Origin: Candidatus Villigracilis affinis
GTDB lineage: Bacteria > Chloroflexota > Anaerolineae > Anaerolineales > Villigracilaceae
DNA: 64,000 nucleotides
Assembly (NCBI GenBank): GCA_016718275.1
Contig: JADKEA010000006.1
Coordinates: forward strand, 1-64,000
Reading direction: 5' to 3'
Below, one piece after another: positions 24,345 through 32,559 of this stretch (positions are counted from its first letter, which is position 1; each line of letters opens with the position of its first letter). The notes beneath the pieces were generated by a model that had not been told where the DNA came from, did not search any database, and saw nothing but the letters and a program-made list of their open reading frames with translations. The position numbers were made by a program, and so were the translations under genes.

Positions 24345-25571
24345 TTACCCAAACATTTCTTTCACTTTATAGATCCCATTCACCAACAAATCCACTTCTT
24401 CTTTTGTGCTGTACAAATAGAATGAAGCGCGGCTGGTGGCGGGGATGCCGAATTTTTCATGCAAAGGTTGGGCACAATGATGGCCTGCGCGGACGGCAAT
24501 GCCATCCTGATCGAGGATCTGCGCCACATCATGCGGATGTACGCCTTCGAGAGTGAATGCGGCCACGCCGCCTTTTTTATCGGCAGGCGGACCGAACAAT
24601 TTCACACCGGGGATCTCTTCGAGTCTTTCAAGCGCGTATTCGGTGATCTCATGTTCATGGGCGGCGATGGCATCCATGCCAATCTTTGAAAGGTAATCCA
24701 CTGCCGCGCCAAAACCGATGGCTTCTGCAATGGCGGGAGTCCCAGCTTCAAATTTATGCGGCAGGGTGTTTGGGCGGAATGAACGCAACTTTACTTCCTT
24801 GATCATATCTCCCCCGCCTAAAAACGGAGGCATGGATTCAAGCAAGGCAGTCTTTCCATACAACGCGCCGATGCCCGTTGGTCCGCACATCTTGTGCGCG
24901 GAGAAAGCGAGGAAGTCCGCGTCCAGCGCCTGCACATCCACGGTCAAATGCGGGACGGATTGCGCGGCATCCACCAGCGTGATCGCGCCTGCTTCATGTG
25001 CCAGACGAATGATCTCAGCGGCGGGGTTGATCGTTCCCAAAACGTTGGACATGTGCGTAAACGAGACCAGTTTCGGGCGGCGGTCAAGAAGCGTTTTGTA
25101 CATCCCGAGATCAAGCACGCCATCTTCCGTCACGGGGATGAAGTCCAGTTCAATGCCGCGTTCCGCTTGCAGCATGTGCCACGGCACGAGGTTGCTGTGA
25201 TGCTCCATCTCAGTCAGGATGACAAGGTCACCCTGTTTTAAATTGGCACGCGCCCAACTATATGCCACAAGGTTGATCGACTCGGTGGTGTTGCGCGTGT
25301 AAATAACCTGACGTGCAGATGCGGCATTGATGAATTTCGCGATCTTTTCACGCGCACCTTCGTACATGGTTGTTGCTTCTTCAGCCAGCGCATGCACACC
25401 GCGATGAATATTGGCATTCGAACGGCGGTAATAATCGTTCATTGCCTCGATCACAACCAGCGGTTTCTGCGAAGTGGCCGTTGAGTCCAAATATGTCAAA
25501 CCGACCCCTGCGCGTATTTCACGCTCAAGGATCGGAAAGTCTTTTCTTATCTGAGATACATTGAGTGTCAT
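24345..25571 (-). CDS. sufS: cysteine desulfurase SufS (group II)
   Basis: This PLP enzyme takes sulfur from L-cysteine as a persulfide on its own cysteine and hands it to SufU. The 408-residue length is typical. Features: YLDSTATSQKP at the start, the PLP lysine in LAFSAHKMCGPTGIGALYG, and the persulfide Cys in VRAGHHCAQPLHEKFGI, with the short loop and neighbouring residues of group II enzymes. It lies between the Lys-rich gene and sufU on one transcript. Confidence 0.95.
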   Translation of the reverse strand: MTLNVSQIRKDFPILEREIRAGVGLTYLDSTATSQKPLVVIEAMNDYYRRSNANIHRGVHALAEEATTMYEGAREKIAKFINAASARQVIYTRNTTESINLVAYSWARANLKQGDLVILTEMEHHSNLVPWHMLQAERGIELDFIPVTEDGVLDLGMYKTLLDRRPKLVSFTHMSNVLGTINPAAEIIRLAHEAGAITLVDAAQSVPHLTVDVQALDADFLAFSAHKMCGPTGIGALYGKTALLESMPPFLGGGDMIKEVKLRSFRPNTLPHKFEAGTPAIAEAIGFGAAVDYLSKIGMDAIAAHEHEITEYALERLEEIPGVKLFGPPADKKGGVAAFTLEGVHPHDVAQILDQDGIAVRAGHHCAQPLHEKFGIPATSRASFYLYSTKEEVDLLVNGIYKVKEMFG

Positions 25572-25587
25572 CGTAGAATCGTTCGGC

Positions 25588-26196
25588 TTAATATTCTGGA
25601 ATGAAATCCTTCACCGGCGGCTTCTTGCCCGGAACAGGGCGCATGTGTTCTGAATTCAACGGAAACCAAAGAATGCGATCGGGAACCATCCAGCCATCGG
25701 TGAGATACACATTCGAGCGGAACTGCACAGCCACCATCTTGTTATCCACCTGAACCACAATCCCCTTCACCCATCCGCGAATGCGTTCACGGTTCTTCTC
25801 ATCGTCGCAAAACACTTCGACACCACCACCCACTTCATAATCGTGCTCAAGACCGGGCGCCTTCATGAAGGCAAATTGATTCACCCTGCTTGGGCGCGGG
25901 GTCGGACGGCGGCGTTCCACCATTTGTGTCACAACACGTTTCACTACCGGGGTTACTGCTTTCGCGACCGGCGCGTGAACTGCCGTTGAATGTACGGTTT
26001 CCTTTTTCGGTGCTGGCTGGGCTGCAACAGCGGTCGTCTTGGAAGCTGTCACCAACTTCTTATTCGTTTCCGCTTTTTCTTTGAATCCTTTTTGTTTTGC
26101 CGTCGATTTCGATTTGACTGCCACCCGTGACTTCGATCCTGCCTTTGCCTTTACACTCGGCTTCACCATACGCTTGCTTTTTGATTTCACTGCCAT
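25588..26196 (-). CDS. unknown protein with histone-H1-like Lys/Ala-rich N-terminus
   Basis: The first half of this 202-residue protein (1 to about 95) is low-complexity Lys/Ala/Ser/Val (KSKSKRMVKPSVKAKAGSK and so on), like histone H1 tails or disordered nucleic-acid-binding tails. The second half is a folded-looking domain (VNQFAFMKAPGLEHDYEV, then RIRGWVKGIVVQVDNKMVAVQFRSNVYLTDGWMVPD), perhaps a small beta-barrel of SH3 or Tudor type. I do not recognise the family. It lies between sufD and sufS, but a hairpin after sufD may separate it. Confidence 0.6.
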   Translation of the reverse strand: MAVKSKSKRMVKPSVKAKAGSKSRVAVKSKSTAKQKGFKEKAETNKKLVTASKTTAVAAQPAPKKETVHSTAVHAPVAKAVTPVVKRVVTQMVERRRPTPRPSRVNQFAFMKAPGLEHDYEVGGGVEVFCDDEKNRERIRGWVKGIVVQVDNKMVAVQFRSNVYLTDGWMVPDRILWFPLNSEHMRPVPGKKPPVKDFIPEY

Positions 26197-26303
26197 GACT
26201 CACATCCTGTTCTTTGATTGAAGAGACGCCCTCCGCCTCTCGCTTAGCTGACAACTGGTTCAGCAAAATCGGCATTTACTGCGCCGACAAATTTACCTGA
26301 AAA

Positions 26304-26334
26304 CCTGACAGGCCCTGTAGACCTGTCAGGCTCA
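26304..26334 (-). terminator. hairpin after sufD
   Basis: CCTGACAGG (26304-26312) pairs with CCTGTCAGG (26322-26330) around a 9-base loop. On the minus strand, the direction of the operon, the template is followed by TTTTC. It could reduce transcription of the genes after sufD relative to sufCBD. Confidence 0.5.
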
Positions 26335-26339
26335 AATTA

Positions 26340-27686
26340 CTACGCCGACAACTTATCCTGAATGGCTTGCTGGAATCTTTCGCGCACACCTTCAAATGGA
26401 ATACGCTGCATGATCGGGTCGAAGAATCCCTCAACCACCAACCTTTCAGCTTCATGTTGTGGAATACCGCGAGACTTCAAATAGAAGAGCGGTTCCTGTT
26501 CAAGCTTACCCACCGTCGCGCCATGCGTACAGCGGACATCGTCTGCAAGAATTTCCAAACCTGGGATCGAATCCGCGCGCGCCTTGTCATCAAGGACGAG
26601 ATTACGATTGGCTTGATATCCATCGGTCTTCTGTGCACCGGGGGCTACGTAGATCATGCCCTGCCACACAGAGCGGCTTCGTCCCTTCAAAGCGCCTTTG
26701 AAAAGCAGGTCGCTGGTAGTGTGCGGAGCGAGATGATTCTGCTGGGTGTCGTGATCAAGGTGCTGGGTTCCGTCTGTAAAATAGAAACCAGACATACGAC
26801 CCACCGAGCCTTCACCAGCAAGATCAAGATCGGAGAAGTTCTTGGTCAAGCGGGAACCGACCGCGCCGAAGATCCAGTCGAGGTTGCCGCCGCGTTCCAC
26901 ACGAGCGCGCTCGTGCGAGAAATTCCAAACATGACGTCCCCAGGACTGCAATTCGACAAAACGCAGGTTGGCATCCTTGCCAACATAAATTTCAACAACG
27001 CCTGCGTGCATGGCATGACCCACTTCATCAGGTGAAGCCGCTTCGTGGACGTAGGTCACAGAAGCGCCGTCTTCCACATAGACAACCAAATGGGAGAAAT
27101 GCGCTAAATCAGAACCTGGTCCCCAGAGCACGGAATGCAGCGGATATTCCACCTGCACATTTTTTGGAACATAAAGCAACACACCGTTTTGAGCTAAAGC
27201 AGAAGCAAGAGCGGCAAATTTGCCATCGTCAGGCTTCACGATCTGACCAATCAACCTAGCGAGCAGGTCAGCGTGATCCTTTTCAGCGGTACGAAAGTCG
27301 GTAAAGACCACACCCTTCTTCGAAAGTTCCGCATCCAATTGGATCTGAGAACCGCCGGGAAGCAGGGTAATCTGTCCGCCATGCTGATCGCCCGTCAATG
27401 ACTGGAGCAAATATTCGGGAACGGCTGGCAAATCTTCAAACGCACCATCTTTGGGCAATTTGAAATCGGCGGCGGGTAATAATCGCAGGTCTGTGCGGCG
27501 CCAGGCTTCGTCAGTGTTGACGGGAAGGGAATGCCTGTTGAAGGAATCCCAAGCCGAGGCACGAAAAGAAGCGAGTTCATTGCTTGACGCAGGAATATCC
27601 GCCTGAGTGAAGGTAAATTCCTTTGCGGCAGAATCACGTCGAGTTCGATTTACAGTAACTTTTGGTTTCTCTTGCATGTTAGCCAA
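26340..27686 (-). CDS. sufD: Fe-S cluster assembly protein SufD
   Basis: SufD is the partner of SufB in the SufBC2D scaffold on which Fe-S clusters are built in the cytoplasm. The 448-residue protein has the beta-helix core with [20 protein letters not shown] and [27 protein letters not shown], the C-terminal region conserved in the SufB/SufD family, and [14 protein letters not shown]. It lacks the N-terminal SufB extension. The gene overlaps sufB by 8 bases, so translation is coupled. Confidence 0.92.
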   Translation of the reverse strand: MANMQEKPKVTVNRTRRDSAAKEFTFTQADIPASSNELASFRASAWDSFNRHSLPVNTDEAWRRTDLRLLPAADFKLPKDGAFEDLPAVPEYLLQSLTGDQHGGQITLLPGGSQIQLDAELSKKGVVFTDFRTAEKDHADLLARLIGQIVKPDDGKFAALASALAQNGVLLYVPKNVQVEYPLHSVLWGPGSDLAHFSHLVVYVEDGASVTYVHEAASPDEVGHAMHAGVVEIYVGKDANLRFVELQSWGRHVWNFSHERARVERGGNLDWIFGAVGSRLTKNFSDLDLAGEGSVGRMSGFYFTDGTQHLDHDTQQNHLAPHTTSDLLFKGALKGRSRSVWQGMIYVAPGAQKTDGYQANRNLVLDDKARADSIPGLEILADDVRCTHGATVGKLEQEPLFYLKSRGIPQHEAERLVVEGFFDPIMQRIPFEGVRERFQQAIQDKLSA

Positions 27687-29103
27687 TCGATCCTTCCATC
27701 TGAAGTTGGATCAAGCGGTTCATTTCAACTGCGTATTCCATGGGTAGTTCCTTGACAAGCGGTTCGATGAAACCAGAGACCACCATGGTGGTGGCTTCCT
27801 CTTCACTAAGGCCGCGGGACATGAGATAGAAAAGCTGCTCCTCACCTACTTTGCTGACGGAGGCTTCGTGACCAATGGTCACATCATCTTCGTCAATCTC
27901 GATGGTGGGGTAGGTATCCGAACGGGATTTGGGGTCGAGCAAAAGCGCATCACAAACCACATTGGATTTGACGCCTTTCGAACCTTTGTACACCTTGACC
28001 ATGCCGCGATAAGAAGCGCGGCCGCCGCCCTTGCTGATGGACTTGGAAACGATCTTGCTGGTGGTGTTCGGTGCGAAATGCATCATCTTCGAGCCAGCAT
28101 CCTGAGTTTGGCCAGGGCCTGCGAATGCCATCGAAAGCATTTCGCCGTGCGCACCCGATTCCATCAAGTAGCAGGATGGATATTTCATGGTGAGTTTCGA
28201 ACCGAGATTTGCATCGACCCACTCATGAGAAGCGTTTGCAAATACTTTGGCACGCTGGGTGACGAGGTTGAAGACATTCGTCGACCAGTTTTGAATGGTG
28301 GAATAACGGGAACGCGCGCCTTTTTTGACGATGATCTCGATCACGCCGCTATGGAAAGAGTTGGTGGTGTACTGCGGAGCGGTACAACCTTCCACATAAT
28401 GCACGGATGCGCCTTCATCCACGATGATGAGGGTGCGCTCGAATTGTCCAACATTGGCGGTGTTCAATCGGAAATAAGCCTGCAAGGGCAAATCAACAGT
28501 TACGCCCTTGGGAACATAAACAAATGATCCACCGGACCAAACGGCTGAGTTCAGTGCCGCAAATTTGTTATCTTCGATCGGGATGACTGTGCCGAAGTAT
28601 TCTTTGAATAGGTCGGGGTATTGTTTGAGACCATCTTCGATGGAAAGGAAGACGACTCCCTGCTTTTCGAGGTGCTCCAAAATGGAGTGATAGACCATTT
28701 CAGATTCATACTGTGCGCCCACACCTGCCAAAAACTTCTGTTCAGCTTCGGGGATGCCCAATTTGTTGAATGTGTTCTTGATATCGTCAGGAACATTATC
28801 CCAATTCTTTTCGCTCTTCTCGGTCGGCTTGACATAGTAAAAAATATTGTCGAAGTCGATCTCGTCGAGAGTGGGTCCCCAGTTCGGCATGGGACGGTTA
28901 ATGTAATGCTCGTATGCCTTGAGGCGGAAATCGAGCATCCATTGCGGCTCACCCTTCATGCGCGAAATATTTTCGACAACTTCACGGCTCAATCCGCGCT
29001 CGGATTTGAACACGTAGTTATCATCGCGATCATGAAAACCATACTTGTAATCGCCGATCTCTTCAAGGATCTTGTTATCGTCAGTTTTAATTTCTTCAGC
29101 CAT
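27679..29103 (-). CDS. sufB: Fe-S cluster assembly protein SufB
   Basis: SufB carries the assembling cluster in the SufBC2D complex. The 474-residue length is normal. Characteristic stretches: [21 protein letters not shown] at the N-terminus, [21 protein letters not shown], the conserved [20 protein letters not shown], and [31 protein letters not shown]. It lies 31 bases downstream of sufC and overlaps sufD. Confidence 0.95.
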   Translation of the reverse strand: MAEEIKTDDNKILEEIGDYKYGFHDRDDNYVFKSERGLSREVVENISRMKGEPQWMLDFRLKAYEHYINRPMPNWGPTLDEIDFDNIFYYVKPTEKSEKNWDNVPDDIKNTFNKLGIPEAEQKFLAGVGAQYESEMVYHSILEHLEKQGVVFLSIEDGLKQYPDLFKEYFGTVIPIEDNKFAALNSAVWSGGSFVYVPKGVTVDLPLQAYFRLNTANVGQFERTLIIVDEGASVHYVEGCTAPQYTTNSFHSGVIEIIVKKGARSRYSTIQNWSTNVFNLVTQRAKVFANASHEWVDANLGSKLTMKYPSCYLMESGAHGEMLSMAFAGPGQTQDAGSKMMHFAPNTTSKIVSKSISKGGGRASYRGMVKVYKGSKGVKSNVVCDALLLDPKSRSDTYPTIEIDEDDVTIGHEASVSKVGEEQLFYLMSRGLSEEEATTMVVSGFIEPLVKELPMEYAVEMNRLIQLQMEGSIG

Positions 29104-29134
29104 TTGAATCTCCAGATATTTCTAACCGCTAAGG

Positions 29135-29905
29135 TTATGCAGGTTCTTCGTATTTCTCGCGCACCCAATCGTAGCCCTGCTCTTCAAGGTGTAACGCGAG
29201 GTCGGCACCGCCAGATTCAACGATGCGGCCATCCAGCATAATGTGGACGAAGTTCGGTTTGATGTAATTCAACAGGCGCTGATAATGTGTAATGACCAGC
29301 ACGCCAAGATCGGGTCCAGAAAGAGCGTTGACGCCTTCAGAGACGATGCGCAGCGCATCGATATCCAGCCCTGAATCGGTTTCATCCAGGATGGCAATCT
29401 CAGGCTTGAGGGTGGCCATCTGCAGAATCTCGGCGCGTTTCTTTTCGCCACCGGAGAAACCATCATTGAGATAGCGGCCCGCAAAATTGTGATCCATCTT
29501 GAGGGTATCCATTTTTTCCTTGAGCATCTTACGGAACTCAGGAATGGGCATTCCCTTATCTTCGGGATTTTCCGCGCGACGGCGGGAATTGATTGCCGTT
29601 CGGAGGAAATTCGCAACGGTCACGCCTGGAATGGCGACCGGGTACTGGAACGCGAGGAAAATGCCGGCACGAGAGCGTTCATCGGGCTCAAGTTCGAGGA
29701 CATTCTTCCCCTTGAAGATGATCTCGCCTTTTGTTACGGTGTAATTGGGGTGCCCCATCAAAGTGTAAGCCAGCGTGGATTTGCCTGTACCGTTCGGACC
29801 CATAATTGCGTGGATTTCGCCCTGATTGATCGTTAGTGAAAGCCCCTTTAGAATTTCCTTATCTTCAATACTCACATGAAGATTCTTGATTTCGAGTTGC
29901 GACAT
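29135..29905 (-). CDS. sufC: Fe-S assembly ATPase SufC
   Basis: SufC is the ABC-type ATPase that drives conformational change of SufB-SufD. The 256-residue protein has Walker [10 protein letters not shown], the signature [14 protein letters not shown], Walker [15 protein letters not shown], and the SufC-specific [16 protein letters not shown]. It is the first gene of the operon, with a perfect promoter and a regulatory box 50-110 bases upstream. Confidence 0.96.
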   Translation of the reverse strand: MSQLEIKNLHVSIEDKEILKGLSLTINQGEIHAIMGPNGTGKSTLAYTLMGHPNYTVTKGEIIFKGKNVLELEPDERSRAGIFLAFQYPVAIPGVTVANFLRTAINSRRRAENPEDKGMPIPEFRKMLKEKMDTLKMDHNFAGRYLNDGFSGGEKKRAEILQMATLKPEIAILDETDSGLDIDALRIVSEGVNALSGPDLGVLVITHYQRLLNYIKPNFVHIMLDGRIVESGGADLALHLEEQGYDWVREKYEEPA

Positions 29906-29958
29906 TCGTTAGCTCCTGAAAATAAGCCATTTCTGGCGTTTTTATATTAGTTAGAGGC

Positions 29959-29987
29959 ATTATAGCAGGGTCGGGTAGAATTGTCAA
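29959..29987 (-). promoter_or_regulatory. perfect consensus sigma70 promoter of sufCBD
   Basis: On the minus strand TTGACA (29982-29987), 17 bases and TATAAT (29959-29964) match the consensus fully. Transcription would start near 29952, about 47 bases before the sufC ATG. The -35 hexamer touches the 27-bp box at 29988-30014, so a protein bound there would block RNA polymerase. Confidence 0.8.
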
Positions 29988-30014
29988 ATATTTATGATAT
30001 TTTTCTAGTATATT
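29988..30014. promoter_or_regulatory. candidate SufR operator, sufC side
   Basis: The 27 bases here are identical to 30248-30274 except at one position (T at 30003, A at 30263). The box is AT-rich and roughly palindromic (ATAT..TATGATA..TAGTATAT) and abuts the sufC -35 hexamer. The 260-base spacing places one copy at each promoter of the divergent region. Confidence 0.65.
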
Positions 30015-30247
30015 CAGTTTGAGAGGGGAATCATGCCTTAAAAACCCAATTTGCCCCATTGCCAGGGGAATCACCTGCACTTGAGGCATAGACTGCCGTT
30101 TTCCTAAGTTGCCGCAAAAACCCCATCCCCCAAGCAATGGACGGTAGCTATAGCGGATACAAAAACATCAACTTGCTTCTATTCAGCTATCAGTTGAAGA
30201 AACTAGACATCGCACTCAAAGCAAAACCTTTCGATTTCCCTTAATCT
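30015..30247. other. non-coding stretch between the two boxes
   Basis: Nothing that looks like a gene is seen in these 233 bases within the 403-base gap 29906-30308. GGGGAATCA occurs twice (about 30026 and 30066), which is too short to interpret. The length is large for a divergent promoter region and may reflect a lost gene. Confidence 0.4.
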
Positions 30248-30274
30248 ATATTTATGATATTTATCTAGTATATT
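30248..30274. promoter_or_regulatory. candidate SufR operator, sufR side
   Basis: The second copy of the 27-bp box overlaps the first two bases of the sufR -35 hexamer (30273). A repressor bound here would shut off its own gene, giving autoregulation as in cyanobacterial SufR. Confidence 0.65.
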
Positions 30275-30301
30275 GACATCCTACCACCTCTTGGTTATAC
30301 T
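30273..30301 (+). promoter_or_regulatory. sufR promoter, likely giving a leaderless mRNA
   Basis: TTGACA (30273-30278), 17 bases and TATACT (30296-30301) form a near-perfect promoter. Only 7 bases separate the -10 box from ATG 30309, so transcription should start at or within a base or two of the ATG, and there is no room for a ribosome binding site. The TTG of the -35 box could be misread as an upstream start codon. Confidence 0.75.
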
Positions 30302-30308
30302 CCCTCAT

Positions 30309-30938
30309 ATGAAATCCACGCGAGACAAGATTTTACAATCTTTACTAAAAAAGCCACGTTCGACTATCAACGACCTGGCAGAGGCAGTCGGCATTAACCC
30401 GATTTCTGTACGCCATCATCTCACCAACCTGCAAATGGAAGGTCTGGTCGAAAGTCAGGAAGAGCGCCACGGAGTTGGCCGCCCGCGCCTAGTTTATGTG
30501 CTGACAGATGAAGGCATGGAGAGATTCCCTACCCGTTATATGCTTCTGACTACACGACTACTTTCCCAGATGAAAGAGACCATGCCCGGGCCTGTGGTCG
30601 CAAAATTGTTCAACCAGATCGCCGAAGACCTTGCCAGTCAATATGCAAGCGATATGAAAAACCTGAGTATGGAAGAACGCCTTGACTTCGTCAAAGATAT
30701 GCTGGCGCAGGAAGGCTTTACCGTGGAATGGGAAAAGAAAGACGGTAATTACGAGATTCACGAAATTTCCTGCCCTTATTACCAAATCGGTATCGCACAC
30801 CCTGAGGTGTGTACTGTCGACCAAACCCTAATTTCAAAAATGCTTGCGCTTCCCGCCAACAAAGTCCAGTGTATTTTGGATGGCGGCGCACACTGTACCT
30901 ATGTTGTCCAGCCTGTTGCGGAAGTGAAAAGCAAATAG
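30309..30938 (+). CDS. sufR: SufR-like Fe-S-sensing transcriptional repressor
   Basis: The 209-residue protein has an N-terminal winged helix (about 1-65: TRDKILQSLLKKPRSTINDLAEAVG, HHLTNLQMEGLVE) and a C-terminal sensor with four cysteines: Cys155 (ISCPYY), Cys168 (EVCTVD), Cys188 (VQCILDGG) and Cys196 (HCTYVV). SufR proteins bind a cluster at such cysteines and repress suf when clusters are plentiful. ATG 30309 is chosen because it follows the promoter directly and starts the helix-turn-helix domain. The divergent position next to sufCBD supports the call. Confidence 0.88.
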   Translation: MKSTRDKILQSLLKKPRSTINDLAEAVGINPISVRHHLTNLQMEGLVESQEERHGVGRPRLVYVLTDEGMERFPTRYMLLTTRLLSQMKETMPGPVVAKLFNQIAEDLASQYASDMKNLSMEERLDFVKDMLAQEGFTVEWEKKDGNYEIHEISCPYYQIGIAHPEVCTVDQTLISKMLALPANKVQCILDGGAHCTYVVQPVAEVKSK

Positions 30939-30947
30939 AGAGGAACT

Positions 30948-31292
30948 ATGAGCGAAGAAATCAAAGAGATCCAGTGGACTATCCACAAAACACACCCCGA
31001 AATGGTGAAGAATGCACGGGAAAGACTCTCCGAAGTCATTGACCCCGAAATCGGCATGAACATCATCCAATTGGGATTGGTTCGTGATATCGAGATCGAA
31101 AACAACATCGGCCACGTGAAGATGATCCTTACCACTCCCTTTTGCCCATACGGCCCCGCCATGATCGAGATGACCAAAGCCAAGGCCACTGAAGGTCTCA
31201 ACATGCCAGTCAATATCGAAATGGGCATGGACATGTGGGATTTCTCAATGATGGAAGATCCCTCCGCGCTTGATTGGGGAATGTACGCTTAA
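30948..31292 (+). CDS. MIP18/DUF59 family protein (SufT-like)
   Basis: The 114-residue protein contains the DUF59 core: RERLSEVIDPEIGMNIIQLGLVRDIEI and MILTTPFCPYGPAMIEMTKAKA, with the reactive Cys in PFCPYG. Such proteins (SufT, PaaD, MIP18) help maturation of Fe-S proteins. It starts 10 bases after sufR behind GAGAGGAAC, so the two are one unit, and a terminator follows at 31317. The name sufT is probable but not certain from sequence alone. Confidence 0.82.
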   Translation: MSEEIKEIQWTIHKTHPEMVKNARERLSEVIDPEIGMNIIQLGLVRDIEIENNIGHVKMILTTPFCPYGPAMIEMTKAKATEGLNMPVNIEMGMDMWDFSMMEDPSALDWGMYA

Positions 31293-31316
31293 GTGAAAAG
31301 TTAAAAATTGAATGTC

Positions 31317-31352
31317 AAAAAAGACGCCTCCAAAATGGATGGCGTCTTTTTT
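31317..31352 (+). terminator. intrinsic terminator of the sufR unit
   Basis: AAAAAAGACGCC (31317-31328) pairs with GGCGTCTTTTTT (31341-31352) with a 12-base loop (TCC..GGA can pair). The stem ends in a run of T, a classic rho-independent form. Confidence 0.85.
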
Positions 31353-31409
31353 ATTGTTTATCCTTCACACTTGCCCAGTACACGTGTACTGAGAATTCAT
31401 CTTTCCGCC

Positions 31410-32021
31410 CTACTCCCCTTTTTTCCAGTGCATGGCATGAGGCTGCTCACCTTCCGCAAAACCTGAGATCACGATCAGCGCATTCGTGACCATATTGCTT
31501 GGATTCTTCCATTTGTGCTGGAGCTTGGATGCGAATAAAAGGCTGTCCCCCGCACCCAGGTGAAAAACCTCTTTCTCCACCGTGTAATCCAAATGTCCGC
31601 GAAGACAAAAAATAAATTCATGCCCACTATGAACAATACTGTGAGGCCCGCTTGACGCGCCGCTTTCAAGGGTCAACATGAAAGGTTCCACACGCCCAAC
31701 AAACTTTTCACCACCCAATGCTTCGAACAAACCCCGCGTAAAGGACATGCGAGAACGCTCATCCTGCTTCAAAAAGACAACCTGCTTCTTTTCGGTCTCC
31801 GCGCCAAAGAACGCAGTAATCGAAACGCCCAATGCATCTGCCAGTTTATACAAGGTACTGACCGATGGCGATGTTTTGCCCCGCTCGATCATACTCAGCG
31901 CATTAGCAGACAATCCACTCTTAGTGGCCAGAGTCCGCATAGAAATACCGCGCGCCTCACGAAGCTCACGCAAACTTGAGGCAACATCTACTGAATTTGC
32001 TTCCCGTTGAAACACATCCAT
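31410..32021 (-). CDS. XRE-family regulator with cupin domain
   Basis: The 203-residue protein has an N-terminal HTH_XRE domain (about 13-70: LRELREARGISMRTLATKSGLSANALSMIERGKTSPSVSTLYKLADALGV, quoted in parts) and a C-terminal cupin (about 110-195: SGPHSIVHSGHEFIFCLRGHLDY, GDSLLFASKLQHKWKN). This is the PuuR/SutR class, which senses small molecules such as polyamines or sulfur compounds. It starts behind AAGGAGTC and is divergent from the arsR-cytochrome operon. Confidence 0.85.
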   Translation of the reverse strand: MDVFQREANSVDVASSLRELREARGISMRTLATKSGLSANALSMIERGKTSPSVSTLYKLADALGVSITAFFGAETEKKQVVFLKQDERSRMSFTRGLFEALGGEKFVGRVEPFMLTLESGASSGPHSIVHSGHEFIFCLRGHLDYTVEKEVFHLGAGDSLLFASKLQHKWKNPSNMVTNALIVISGFAEGEQPHAMHWKKGE

Positions 32022-32159
32022 TTTTTGACTCCTTGCAAAAACAAAGTGGGCGTCATACTACAAATTGTAATCCTACCGAACTTGCCCGAATTATACACCA
32101 ACATAATTATATGTGACATTAAACGATACTTAATATGACACACACCACTATTGTACAAT

Positions 32160-32179
32160 CCATCACAATATTATGATGG
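32160..32179. promoter_or_regulatory. 20-bp near-perfect palindrome, candidate ArsR operator
   Basis: CCATCACAATATTATGATGG is symmetric at 18 of 20 positions. It lies 2 bases upstream of the proposed -35 (32182) of the arsR operon, in the 197-base gap between divergent regulators, and has the size of ArsR-family operators. Confidence 0.55.
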
Positions 32180-32181
32180 CA

Positions 32182-32209
32182 TTGAAATATTCGTTTATTC
32201 GCATATAGG
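32182..32209 (+). promoter_or_regulatory. possible promoter of the arsR-cytochrome operon
   Basis: TTGAAA (32182-32187), 16 bases and TATAGG (32204-32209) precede ATG 32219 by 9 bases. AGG at 32211 could serve as a short ribosome binding site, or the message may be leaderless. The -10 is imperfect. Confidence 0.35.
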
Positions 32210-32218
32210 CAGGTTCTC

Positions 32219-32548
32219 ATGGTCACACCCACTTTACAACAAGAAATCACCCAACTCGAAGCAAATTTCTGCGCGGCACTTTCAGACCCAAATCGTCTGC
32301 TGATTCTTTATGCTCTAAACGATGGCCCGCGCAACGTAACGGAACTGGCAACTGAACTCGGGTTGAACCAGCCCACTACGTCGCGCCATCTCAAGGTTCT
32401 GCGTGAACGAGGTCTTGTTTACACCGTCCGCGCGGGCACAGTCATCACCTATCATCTTTCCGATCCAAGACTTATTCAGGCGCTCGATCTGTTACGAAAT
32501 GTAATGCGCGAGCGACTCGCCCATCAAGCGAACCTGATCAATAACTAA
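32219..32548 (+). CDS. ArsR-family winged-helix regulator
   Basis: The 109-residue protein has the family core CAALSDPNRLLILYALNDGPRNVTELATELGLNQPTTSRHL (in parts) and ends with a leucine-rich dimer helix. It has only one cysteine (Cys18), so it is not a dithiol persulfide sensor of the SqrR/BigR kind and lacks an evident metal site. It lies 11 bases upstream of the octahaem cytochrome gene and probably controls the operon from the palindrome at 32160. Confidence 0.85.
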   Translation: MVTPTLQQEITQLEANFCAALSDPNRLLILYALNDGPRNVTELATELGLNQPTTSRHLKVLRERGLVYTVRAGTVITYHLSDPRLIQALDLLRNVMRERLAHQANLINN

Positions 32549-32559
32549 GGAGAATGTGA

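Noticed and set aside
30273..30308. TTG at 30273 as the start of sufR
   Set aside because: That TTG is the first part of the -35 hexamer TTGACA; the winged helix starts at ATG 30309.
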